The notes under the pieces were generated by a model. That model was not told where the DNA came from and ran no database searches. It was given only the letters and a program-made list of their open reading frames with translations. This document shows, piece after piece, positions 9,861 to 18,178 of a stretch of DNA of 59,322 bases. Position 1 is the stretch's first letter, and each line of letters starts with the position of its first letter. The DNA lies in the NCBI GenBank assembly GCA_903789635.1, contig CAIFEY010000015.1:1-59322 (forward strand). Reading direction: 5' to 3'. This DNA comes from an uncultured Eubacteriaceae bacterium (GTDB taxonomy: Bacteria > Bacillota > Clostridia > Peptostreptococcales > Anaerovoracaceae). The position numbers and the translations under genes are program-made.

Positions 9861-9975
9861 TGTCGTTCTCCTTTTTTCAATTACCGGTGCGATCAAGCCC
9901 CCGGCTGATGTGCGGCCGGTAAAGCCGTGTGTGCAAACTGCAGGGGCCTTTCCGAACCGGCTTGATTAAAAAATC

Positions 9976-10011
9976 TTATTTAAAAATTATTATTTAAAAT
10001 AATTTAAATAA
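9976..10011 (-). promoter_or_regulatory. Probable MarR/FabT operator of the fab operon
   Basis: Two 9-bp arms form a perfect inverted repeat, TTATTTAAA at 9976-9984 and TTTAAATAA at 10003-10011, around an inner near-palindrome (ATTATTTAAAATAAT, 9988-10002). It sits directly downstream of the -10 box of the fab promoter, the usual place for a repressor site. The cluster's own MarR protein is the natural candidate to bind it. The assignment is inferred from position and symmetry. Confidence 0.6.
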
Positions 10012-10018
10012 CATGGTG

Positions 10019-10048
10019 AGTATAGCATCATGCGAGGAACATTGTCAA
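10019..10048 (-). promoter_or_regulatory. Sigma-A promoter of the fab operon
   Basis: On the minus strand TTGACA (10048-10043) is separated by 18 bp from TATACT (10024-10019). It points toward acpP and is followed immediately by the A/T-rich dyad. Confidence 0.7.
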
Positions 10049-10130
10049 TACATTTTTCCGGAGTTTATCCCTTGTCTATGTAATGTGGTAAAATATAGAG
10101 GTAAAACGAAGAAATGAGGAGGGAACATAG

Positions 10131-10847
10131 ATGGATAATGCTTTTGACGGTGCAAAGCTTGGGATGGAGGCATATCTCAGGCAGATGGGAATGACGGACC
10201 GCAACGAGAATGAGGCGGCGCAGCAGGAGTTCGACGAGGACCCGCTGGAGGAGATGTAGGAGGACGATGACGAAGGCTACCGCAGGGCCGCTGCTTCCGT
10301 GCAGGACTGGCAGAGCCAGCTCGCGGGCATCCAGGCGGGGGATATCGACCCTGCCGAAAGGGATAAGATCGCGGACAAGATCGGCGACGAGATGCAGCTG
10401 AAGGTCCGCCGTGACGCAAAGGACAGGGCCGCGCAGATGACCGACGCAGAGCGCAGCGAATTCCTGGAGGATCTGACGGAGGACGAGCAGGACCTGCTCC
10501 GCGCGTACCCGCACGCCGTCGTCGCCGGATGGGACAGCCCGGAGCTCTACCACCTGCGCCTCGCCAAGCGCTTCTATCATTTATATCAGGCAGAAAAGAC
10601 CGTGACCGACCGGAGCCGCTGGCTGCTCCTGATGTCCGCGTGCTACCTTCAGCTCGCCGGCCGTTACGCGAGCGACTACGACCGCTATGAGCGCGCAGCC
10701 GAGATCAACACCGTGCTGGGCCCGATCTGGTCCTCCCGCATCGCCGACATCGAGGACGAGAACGACATCTTCCCGATGATCCAGGAGACCAACGAGAGCG
10801 TCAGTGTCTTTGCCGAGCTGGACGACATGGGCGGCTTTGATCGTTAA
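10131..10847 (+). pseudogene. Acidic hypothetical protein interrupted by an in-frame TAG
   Basis: An ATG at 10131 with a strong ribosome site (GAGGAGGGA) opens a frame that reads 42 codons to an in-frame TAG at 10257-10259. The same frame continues without another stop to TAA at 10845-10847, giving about 238 residues in all. Composition is the same on both sides: very acidic, rich in Asp/Glu/Arg/Ala, no membrane segment (EFDEDPLEEM, then EDDDEGYRRAAASVQDW). A GTG at 10299 could restart translation but has no clear ribosome site. I do not recognise the family. The amber could be a real nonsense mutation, a base-call error, or mark a shorter gene. The neighbour downstream is a 5-formyl-THF cyclo-ligase. 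Confidence 0.6.
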
Positions 10848-11178
10848 CGAATTAACATTCCCTGGTGGAAGGCTGTAAGGGACAAAATTCGAACGCAGCA
10901 GGAGAGAATGCCCTGATGTCAGGCTGGAGGCGGAGGAAGGCCGGCCGCCGTTTTCGGGTTTGGTTCGGCGGCGGGCCGAGTAGACATGGAGCGCGGGTGC
11001 GGAGCTGCGGCGTCTTCCAATTTTCAGGGCGCGCCCGAATGTTGAAGAGGGCGAACTGACTGCACACATATATAATATGTATAAACTCGAAAACACTGCA
11101 GAATGACGACAGAATGACAGTACGATAACGCGAAAGAATGAATACGCAAATTTCCCAAGAATTACCAGGAGAAGAGCC
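10848..11178. repeat. GC-hairpin repeat family C, copy 1, in a gene gap
   Basis: No gene. Positions about 10940-11020 carry GGCCGGCCGCCGTTTTCGGG followed by GGCGGCGGGCC, a strong G+C hairpin that reappears on the opposite strand at about 13060-13110 and 16040-16085. A TATAAT at 11071-11076 may be the -10 box for the following cyclo-ligase gene, but no good -35 is seen. Confidence 0.55.
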
Positions 11179-11868
11179 GTGAACAAGTTTACCGACGACG
11201 TTAAGGATGGATTCAAGGAACTGAAGGACTGGCGGGAGAAGGATCTCGCCGATTACCGAAAGAAGAGGGACGAGCGGGAGAAGGTCCTGACGCCGGAGGA
11301 GTGCAAGGCGAAGAAGAAGGAGCTGCGCGCCTCCGTCCGCAAGGCGGTCGCGAACCTCGATCCCGCATACATTGAGCACTCCAACGAGTACGTGAGAAAG
11401 AACATCCTCGCGCTCCCGGAGTACCAGCATGCGAAGACGGTCTTCTGCTTCGTCAGCATGGACACGGAGGTCGACACCCACGAGCTGATCCGCCAGATGC
11501 TGAAGGACGGCAAGACGGTCGGCGTCCCGCGCTGCGAGAAGCTGGGCGTGATGGACGCCTACGAGATCCACTCCCTCGAGGACGACCTGGAGCCGGGAAC
11601 CTGGGGCATCCTGGAGCCAAAGGAGAGCTGCCCTCTGATCGACCCGCAGCGCTTCGACTTTGCGGTCGTCCCGTGCTGCACCTGCAGCCACGACGGCAAG
11701 CGCCTGGGATTCGGCGGCGGCTTCTACGACCGCTACCTCGGCCGCACCGGCGCCATCCGCGCCGTCGTCTGCCGCGAGCAGCTGATGAGCGAGGACATCC
11801 CGACGCAGGAGTTCGATCTTACGATGGATATCGTGGTGTCGGAGGACGGCTTCCGTAGGATTAAGTAG
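11179..11868 (+). CDS. 5-formyltetrahydrofolate cyclo-ligase
   Basis: A 229-residue protein of the 5-FCL family that converts 5-formyl-THF to 5,10-methenyl-THF with ATP. The C-terminal signature is clear: DFAVVPCCTCSHDGKRLGFG followed by GGFYDRYL. The core begins near residue 40 (KKELRASVRKAVANL), where family members usually start, so the N-terminal ~40 charged residues are an extension. The GTG start at 11179 is chosen because CAGGAGAAGAG precedes it. Single gene, flanked downstream by repeats. Confidence 0.9.
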   Translation: MNKFTDDVKDGFKELKDWREKDLADYRKKRDEREKVLTPEECKAKKKELRASVRKAVANLDPAYIEHSNEYVRKNILALPEYQHAKTVFCFVSMDTEVDTHELIRQMLKDGKTVGVPRCEKLGVMDAYEIHSLEDDLEPGTWGILEPKESCPLIDPQRFDFAVVPCCTCSHDGKRLGFGGGFYDRYLGRTGAIRAVVCREQLMSEDIPTQEFDLTMDIVVSEDGFRRIK

Positions 11869-11924
11869 GCCCGCCGGCCCTTGGGCCTGCTGGAGTTAGG
11901 GCCTGCTGGCCGGAGGGCCGGAGG

Positions 11925-12965
11925 CGGGTATGGAAGCAGCGCGTCATCCGGTTGTCTGCCGCGCTGCGTTGATCGTAGTAAAGGAAAGAAATCGGGCTCC
12001 GCTGACGCGATCGCCCGATTTCTTGTTTTTTTGCCGCGCGCCTGAAAAAATGGGGAGGGCGCTCGGCGAGGGGCCCGGCGGCGCCTGCGACGGCTGGGAT
12101 TTGGGCTGCGGAGCCGGGCAGCGCAAAAGGAAGCAACGCGTCATCCGGCTGTCTGCCGCGTTGCGTTGATTGCAGTAAAGGGTGAAATCGGGCTCCGCTG
12201 ACGCGATCGCCCGATTTCTTGTTTTTTTTGCCGCGCGCCTGAAAAATTGGGAAGGGCGCGTGTCGAGGGGCCCGGCGGCGCCTGCGACGGCTGGGATTTG
12301 GGCTGCGGAGCCGGGCCTTCGGGACACTGGGATGGATAATACCGGGATGGAAAATACCGAAGTGAAATTACCGGGGTGTTGGCCACTGGGCTGTCGGGTA
12401 CAATGGTGTCGGATGTTGGAAAATGGCACGCGAGGATACTGTATACACCAGTTATTGGTAAAAATGATGACGTGACGGTCAAAACGCCGATTTTTCGGAT
12501 GGCTTTTCCTGAAAAAAGCGCCCGAAAATTACAGGGATTGGGCGCGGCGGGATTGGACGGCTAAATGGCTTCTGTCAATTGGAAATCATGCTGATCTTAT
12601 GAAGAAATTGAAAACTCTTTTGTCAATTGTTTTCTGAGAGAGAAATATGAAGAAATGTACGCAGGTGTGTACATAAAAATCGGGTGAAACATGCCTGCGC
12701 TCTCAACTCCAGTGCAATGAGAGCGCAGGTGATATTATTGCATGGCCAATATCTGAATAAAAAGTTAAAATGTTGGAATCTATAGCGATTACGTTCAGAA
12801 AGGCTATTCGATTACAGCGATTTCTGACGCTGATACTCATTATCGATTGGTCGATTGTGCGCAGCCGTTTTGAAAATCGCCGGTCTTCACAAATAACATA
12901 ATTAAATTTTTAACATTCCCGAGAACGGGATTCTTCACAATCTGACAAAACCTCGAGGACAGTCG
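11925..12965 (-). repeat. Composite repeat family B, copy 2, with a 197-bp tandem duplication
   Basis: This minus-oriented copy has its GC-rich half first. Two units with a 197-bp period start near 11930 and 12127; each contains GCGTCATCCGG..CTGCCGCG, the stem GAAATCGGGC..GCCCGATTTC and the GCCGCGCGCC stem. The AT-rich half (about 12440-12965) contains an 11-bp perfect stem, CCTGCGCTCTC / GAGAGCGCAGG (12694-12729), and ends with CATTCCCGAGAACGGGATTC. No protein-like frame. Confidence 0.8.
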
Positions 12966-13175
12966 TAACTACAGAAAAGATATCGCGCCGGCTGTCGCGA
13001 CTGCATCTTTGCAGTCAGTCCCGTGCATTCCCCGCGCCGGCGCCTGACCACCCGACCACCGCGCCCGCGCGCTTTGGCCGCCCGGCCCGCCGCCGCTCAA
13101 ACCCGAAAACGGCGGCCGGCCTCTTCCCGCGCCGGCGCCTTCCCACCGCAGCTCCGCGCCCGCGCGCTGGAATCT
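12966..13175. repeat. GC-hairpin repeat family C, copy 2
   Basis: Extremely G+C-rich sequence beginning GATATCGCGCCGGCTGTCGC and including AAACCCGAAAACGGCGGCCG paired with CGGCCCGCCGCCG. The same string of segments follows family B copy 3 at 15930-16170, so B and C travel together in this orientation. The remaining bases to 13516 hold no supported gene. Confidence 0.65.
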
Positions 13176-13525
13176 TACGAAACCTTTACTCTTAATTTTC
13201 CTTAAAATACATATAATGCTCTCTATTATTGGATATAATATAGATAGAGAAGTGAATAACATGCGCCGGAATCGGGGAAAATCCACATCATCCGGCAGAG
13301 CGCGGGTCACTGGATACAAGATGGTGTGACCGCGGGACTGCAGTATCCTGACATTACCGATGCGGAACTCTCCGGGCGAACAGGCAGAAAATTGCACAAG
13401 AATGAATACATGCGGAAGTGATGCCGAAAACGGTATCCGAAGCTGGATTCTAAACAGTATCCAAAACAGTATACAGTTGAAAGCGCAATACTCAAATATG
13501 AAACACCTGTTAGGAGGTGATTCCT

Positions 13526-14971
13526 ATTTCACGTAAAATGCTGAACGAAAAGGTAACCGTACGCTCCGCAGGAATGTCGTCGAGTGACGTCACGGGATCC
13601 TGCTACCTGGTCGAATGTCCGACCGGGGAGAAGATCCTGCTGGACTGCGGAATTTACCAGTCGGGAAACATGATGGAAGCGTACAAGATCAACGGCAGAA
13701 GGTTTCCGTTCAAGCCGAAGGAAATCACAGCAGTCGTTGTGTCTCACCTGAATGCGGATCATTTTTGTCTGCTGCCGAAGTTCGCGGCGGAAGGCGGAGA
13801 CTGTCCGTACTATATATCGGAAGAAAGCGTCGGGTTCGTCCGGCCGATCCTGGAGGATTCCGCACGGATCATGGAGCGCGATGCTAAGATCATATCCCGC
13901 AAGAACGGGCGCGAGCACAAGCCGGTCTACAGCATGGCCGACGTCCACCAGGCACTGCCGAATTTCCGCGGCTCAAGCGAGGGTGAGATGCACCGGATCA
14001 CCGAGAACGTCAGCTTTCGCCTGGTTCCGGCGGGGCATATTTTCGGCTCGTGTCAGATCGAGCTTTTCGTCACCGTACCGTCCGGCGCGGTCAAGAAAAT
14101 CTGTTATACCGGCGACTTGGGCAATGCGATGTTCGAGCAGCCTTTTGTCGCACCTTATGAGCCGATGGGCAAGTGCGCGATGCTGATCGGGGAGACCACC
14201 TACAACGATCCTCGCCGTTCGGCAAAGAAGTGCCAGCGCAGGAAGGACCTCGACCTGATGGAGAGGACGATCCGCGAGGTGTGCGTTGAAAATAACGGAA
14301 TAGTCTTAATTCCGACCTTCGCGATGCAGAGGACGGAAACGATGCTCTACATGCTTTGGAAGATGTTCCGGGACGACGAGGGCTTCAAGATCCCGATCGT
14401 CATCGACTCGCCGCTGGCCGTAAAACTGCTCGACTGCTTCGCCAAAGGCCTCGAAGGGGAGGCAAAGGCGACGTTCGACGAGATGATGCGCTGGAAGAAC
14501 ATCCGCGTGATCACGGACCGCGACGAGAGCCTCGCCTGCATCGCCGACCCGTCCCCTAAGGTCGTCTGCTCGGCCTCCGGAATGCTCAGCCAGGGCCGCT
14601 CGGTCCAGTACCTGAAGGAGATCCTCCCGAGAAAAAACTGCTGCATCATCACCTGCGGCTACATGGTAGAGGACAGCCTCGGCTGGAAAATCAAGCACCG
14701 CGCCGACTGGCAGACCCTGACGATCGACCGCAAACCGTGCCGCTGCCGCTGCGCCGTCAAGTGCCTCGACAGCTTCAGCAGCCACGCCCAGTACCAGCAG
14801 CTCATGGACACCTACGTCGACACCGCCGAGAAGGGCTGCGGCCTGATCTGGCTCGTCCACGGCGACAAAGGCAAGCTGGATATGAAGACCTCCCTGGAGC
14901 GCCGTATCTCCGACATCTGCCGCACCACCCGCGTGGTCGCGACGAACAAGGACACGGTGGCGCGGATCTAA
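13526..14971 (+). CDS. Metallo-beta-lactamase fold, beta-CASP RNase-like protein
   Basis: About 480 residues. The N-terminal MBL fold and C-terminal beta-CASP/RMMBL segments (IPTFAMQRTETMLYML, VVCSASGMLSQGRS, DSFSSHAQYQQL) resemble RNA-processing hydrolases of the RNase J/CPSF73 superfamily. The metal motif that is normally H-x-H-x-D-H reads HLNADH, so the second histidine is asparagine. Later motifs GHIFGS and TGDLGN supply further ligands. Start choice is unusual: the strong AGGAGGT (13512-13518) is 7 nt before an ATT at 13526, overlaps a GTG at 13517, and lies 20 nt before the first ATG at 13538. It stands alone between two family B repeats. Substrate unknown. Confidence 0.8.
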   Translation: MSRKMLNEKVTVRSAGMSSSDVTGSCYLVECPTGEKILLDCGIYQSGNMMEAYKINGRRFPFKPKEITAVVVSHLNADHFCLLPKFAAEGGDCPYYISEESVGFVRPILEDSARIMERDAKIISRKNGREHKPVYSMADVHQALPNFRGSSEGEMHRITENVSFRLVPAGHIFGSCQIELFVTVPSGAVKKICYTGDLGNAMFEQPFVAPYEPMGKCAMLIGETTYNDPRRSAKKCQRRKDLDLMERTIREVCVENNGIVLIPTFAMQRTETMLYMLWKMFRDDEGFKIPIVIDSPLAVKLLDCFAKGLEGEAKATFDEMMRWKNIRVITDRDESLACIADPSPKVVCSASGMLSQGRSVQYLKEILPRKNCCIITCGYMVEDSLGWKIKHRADWQTLTIDRKPCRCRCAVKCLDSFSSHAQYQQLMDTYVDTAEKGCGLIWLVHGDKGKLDMKTSLERRISDICRTTRVVATNKDTVARI

Positions 14972-15014
14972 GGAGGATCATACATATTTAGAATAGAAAG
15001 CGCGCGGGCGGCGC

Positions 15015-15920
15015 GGGGGCGCGGAAGGAAGCAACGCGTCATCCGGCAGTCTGCCGCGTTGCGTTGATAGTAGTAAAGGAAAGAAATCGGGCTCCGCTGG
15101 CGCGTACGCCCGATTTCTCATTTTTTTGCCGCGCGCCTAAGAAGAATGGGGAGGGCGCGCGGCGAGGGGCCCGGCGGCGCCTATGACAGCTGGGATTGGG
15201 GCCGCGGGCCGGGCCCTTCGGGATACTGGGATGGAAAACACTGGGATGGAAAAAGCCGGAGTGGAAAATACTGGTGTGAAAAAAGCCGAAGTGGAAAATA
15301 CCGGGATGAAAAACGCCGGAGTGAAAATACCGTGGTGTCGGATACTGGACTGTCGGGTACAGTGGTGTCGGATACCGGGAAATGGCACGCGGGGATACTG
15401 CATGCACCAGTTCCTGGTAAAAACGATGACATGACGGTCAAAATGCCGATTTTTCGGATGGCTTCTCGCGGAAAAAGCGCCCGAAAAATACAGGGATCGC
15501 GTGCAGCGGGATTGGACCGCTAAATGGCTTCTGTCAATCGAAAATCAGGCTGATCTTATGAAGAAATAAAAAAACATTTTGTCAAATATTATCTGTGAAA
15601 GAAATATGAAGAAATGTACGCGGATGTGTACACGAAAATCGGGTGAAACATGCCTGCGCTCTCAATCTCGATGCTAAGAGAGCGCAGGTGATATCATTGC
15701 ATGACCAATATCTGAATAAAAAGTTAAAATGTTGGAATCCATAGTAGTTACGTTCAGAAACACCATTCGATTACAGCGATTTCTGACGCCGATACTCATT
15801 ATCGATTGCCCGATTGCGCGCAACTGATTTGAAAATCCCCGGTCTTCAGCAAATAACATAATTAAATTTTTAACATTCACGAAAACGGGATTCTTCACAA
15901 TCTGACAAAACCTCAAGGAC
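15015..15920 (-). repeat. Composite repeat family B, copy 3, with a 15-bp minisatellite
   Basis: Same order as copy 2: hairpin GCAACGCG..CGCGTTGC (15034-15065), stem GAAATCGGGC..GCCCGATTTC, GCCGCGCGCC stem, then the AT-rich half with the CCTGCGCTCTC / GAGAGCGCAGG stem (about 15653-15688). Between the halves, about 15230-15335, lie at least seven consecutive 15-bp units of the type GGGATGGAAAACACT / GGAGTGGAAAATACT. The frames that read through these units give pentapeptide repeats only by virtue of the period and are not considered genes. Confidence 0.8.
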
Positions 15921-16185
15921 AGTTGTGATTGCAGAAAAGATATCGCGCCGGCTTCGGCGACTGCATCTTTGCGGTCAGTCCCGTGCATTCCCCTCCCGCG
16001 CCGGCGCCTGCCCACCTGGACTCCGCGCCCGCGCGCCCCGACCACCCGGCCCGCCGCCGTCCCAAACCCGAAAACGGCGGCCGGCCCCGCCGCGCCGGCG
16101 CCCGCGCGCCCAGACCACCCGGCCCGCCGCCGTCTAAAAATAAAAAAAGGCGGCCGGCCTCGCCGCACCGCCTCATCAATTACAA
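15921..16185. repeat. GC-hairpin repeat family C, copy 3
   Basis: Begins AGAAAAGATATCGCGCCGGC like copy 2 and repeats its GC hairpin twice (AAACCCGAAAACGGCGGCCG at about 16062 and AAAAAGGCGGCCGGCC at about 16143). It ends at the arsM stop codon and may terminate arsM transcription. Confidence 0.65.
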
Positions 16186-17238
16186 CTAACAGCAGCAGCC
16201 GCCGTCGCCCTCGTCCTCACCGTCGTCGCAGCAGGTGGTCGGCTCCTCGAACCAGCCGAAGTGGTGGCTGCGGTCGCCGAAGATCGTGAAATACTTGGCA
16301 AACCTCGTGTGCTCGAGCATCGCGCAGGTGTTTCCGGAGACCGCGACAGGGAGGTCCTTGTAGAAACGGTGGTTCATGTCGAGGTCCCAGCTGAATTCGT
16401 GCTCGGTGATTCCGCCGTTGTAGCGGACGAACTGGCCGTAGTTCTCGGCTGCGTCCTCGATGAATTCCGGCAGCTTGACCGCACGGATCGTGTCGGAGGT
16501 GTAGCTGATGTTTCCTACCTTTGCCTCGATCTCCTTGTTGTTGATCGGGGAAGGGGTGCAGGAGACGACACGGTAGTCGTTCCAGCCGGCCTTCATCAGC
16601 ATGCGGCGGAAGTCCTCGACGTACATGCTGCCGCCCAGGCACTCGCCGAGCAGGACAGGGTCGTGGTTGATCTCGTCCGGAACGCGGCGGTCGGCAAAAA
16701 TATCGCTGAAGTACAGCTCTCCGCCTTCCTTCAGGACGCGCCAGATCTCGGAGAAGACCTTGTCCTTCTCGTCCGCGAGGTTGATGACGCAGTTGGAGAT
16801 GACGACGTCGACCGTGCCGTCCTCGATGCCGGCGCTCTTCAGGTCCTCGATGTAGCCCTTGCGGAACTCCACGTTGTCAAAGCCCCATTTTTCGACCATC
16901 TCGGCCTTGTACTTGTTTGCGATCGCGAGCTGGTCATCATTCATGTCCACGCCGATGACGCGGCCGCTTGGTCCGGCGAGCTTTGCCGCGACGTAGCAGT
17001 CACGCCCCGTGCCGCAGCCTAAGTCCAGCACCGTGCAGCCCTCCAGCGCGTCCGGAAGCGGGGAGCCGCAGCCGTAGTACTTGATCACGATCTCGTCCGG
17101 CAGCTCCGCGGAAATCGCCTTGACCGCGTCGCTCATGCCGTGGGAAGAGCAGCAGCAGACCGAAGTCTCGAGCTGCCCGTTTTTCTCCGTGCTGAGACTG
17201 CTGTAATATTCTTTCACTGTTTCGTGTGTATCGCTCAT
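16186..17238 (-). CDS. arsM: Arsenite S-adenosylmethionine methyltransferase
   Basis: A 350-residue SAM-dependent methyltransferase that methylates As(III). The SAM motif is VLDLGCGTGRDCYVAA; VISNCVINL carries the family cysteine, and a CCC cluster (TSVCCCSSHG) near the N terminus supplies further thiols. The C terminus ends CCDDGEDEGDGGCCC, an acidic Cys-rich tail that could bind metalloid. The start ATG 17238 is 7 nt after AGGAGGG; an ATG two codons upstream abuts the ribosome site. No arsR, arsB or arsC is adjacent, so this is a stand-alone resistance gene. Confidence 0.93.
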   Translation of the reverse strand: MSDTHETVKEYYSSLSTEKNGQLETSVCCCSSHGMSDAVKAISAELPDEIVIKYYGCGSPLPDALEGCTVLDLGCGTGRDCYVAAKLAGPSGRVIGVDMNDDQLAIANKYKAEMVEKWGFDNVEFRKGYIEDLKSAGIEDGTVDVVISNCVINLADEKDKVFSEIWRVLKEGGELYFSDIFADRRVPDEINHDPVLLGECLGGSMYVEDFRRMLMKAGWNDYRVVSCTPSPINNKEIEAKVGNISYTSDTIRAVKLPEFIEDAAENYGQFVRYNGGITEHEFSWDLDMNHRFYKDLPVAVSGNTCAMLEHTRFAKYFTIFGDRSHHFGWFEEPTTCCDDGEDEGDGGCCC

Positions 17239-17497
17239 GTTCATCCCTCCTGGTGATTTCATTTTTCCTCTCCATTCTACACCATTTTCCATACCATTTC
17301 TCTATACAGCATCATTTCCTTCGGGACAAAATCCACGCGGCCAGAAGAACATCTGTTCTGATGAAAAACAGTGGCGTTTACCGAACCGTACGCATATTTA
17401 CGCCGATTACTTGTCCGTGCAGAGATCCTGCAGAGATGATACAATAAAATGTATGTAATTCGTATTTTGACCGCAGTAAATCGGAGGAGTAATCCTG

Positions 17498-17602
17498 ATG
17501 GAGAGAGATTTATTATGCCAAGGGCACGATGGGGAGCATTACCCTGTACGACGATCACGTGTCGATCGAACGCAGAATGAATCCGTTGGCAAGGAATCTA
17601 TA
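17498..17602 (+). pseudogene. Remnant of a small PH-like domain protein
   Basis: An ATG at 17498 follows GGAGGAG but the frame soon looks random. One frame over, 17505-17602 reads like protein: YYAKGTMGSITLYDDHVSIE and then a stop. The pattern 'G-x-L/I-TLYDD-V-I-R' resembles bacterial PH-like domains. It is probably a fragment left by frameshift and deletion, beside the deleted glycerate kinase. Weak evidence. Confidence 0.3.
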
Positions 17603-17616
17603 AAAGGAGAAAGAAG

Positions 17617-18114
17617 ATGAAGATCGTAATCGCAATCGACTCATTCAAGGAGTGCCTGGATGACGGGAGCGGCGCGGCTTCTGTGGATCCGGACTATCCG
17701 GGAAGCGGCGCCGCCGGCGGGCTCGGGTTCGCGCTGAGGACGTTCCTCGGCGCGGACCTCGTGCCGGGTGTCGACCTCGTGCTCTGGTTTACGGGCATGG
17801 AAGATGTCGTGAACGACGCGGATTTCCTCGTCACGGGCGAGGGCAGGATCGACGCGCAGACGGCGATGGGCAAGGCGCCTTCAGGCATCGCGCGCCTGGG
17901 AGAGAAATACGGGATCCCGGTGATCGCGTTCTCCGGCAGCGTGACCGACGACGCCCAGTACTGCAACGGGCACGGGATCACGGCGTTTTTCCCGGTTCTT
18001 AGGACGCCGTGCACGCTGGAAGAGGCGATGGATTCCGCCGCGGCACAGAAAAATACCGCCGCGGCGGCGGAGCAGGTGTTCCGGGCACTCGCGGCGGTAA
18101 TCAGCAGACGCTGA
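17617..18114 (+). pseudogene. Glycerate kinase with a large internal in-frame deletion
   Basis: The 165-residue frame starts like a glycerate kinase (MKIVIAIDSFKECL) with a good ribosome site (AAAGGAGAAAGA). After about 30 residues it passes straight into the C-terminal third of the family (PGSGAAGGLGFALRTF, TGEGRIDAQTAMGKAPSGIA, VIAFSGSV). Intact members are about 375-385 residues, so roughly 200 residues of the centre are missing. The frame stays open, so a short protein may be made, but it should not be active. Neighbours: a PH-like remnant upstream and a convergent exporter gene. Confidence 0.85.
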
Positions 18115-18178
18115 TGTTGTCTTGAGGGTTTGAATTTTGTCTCAAGCTCCCGGGAGGTTCCTGCAGGCGTGCGGGCGG

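Noticed and set aside
10257-10259. Pyrrolysine at the TAG codon
   Set aside because: No pylT, pylS or methylamine methyltransferase is present and other genes here use TAG as an ordinary stop (for example rpoN and acoR).
15146-15523. Open frames with pentapeptide repeats on both strands
   Set aside because: The 15-bp DNA period produces five-residue repeats in any frame; no start signal or neighbouring gene supports translation.
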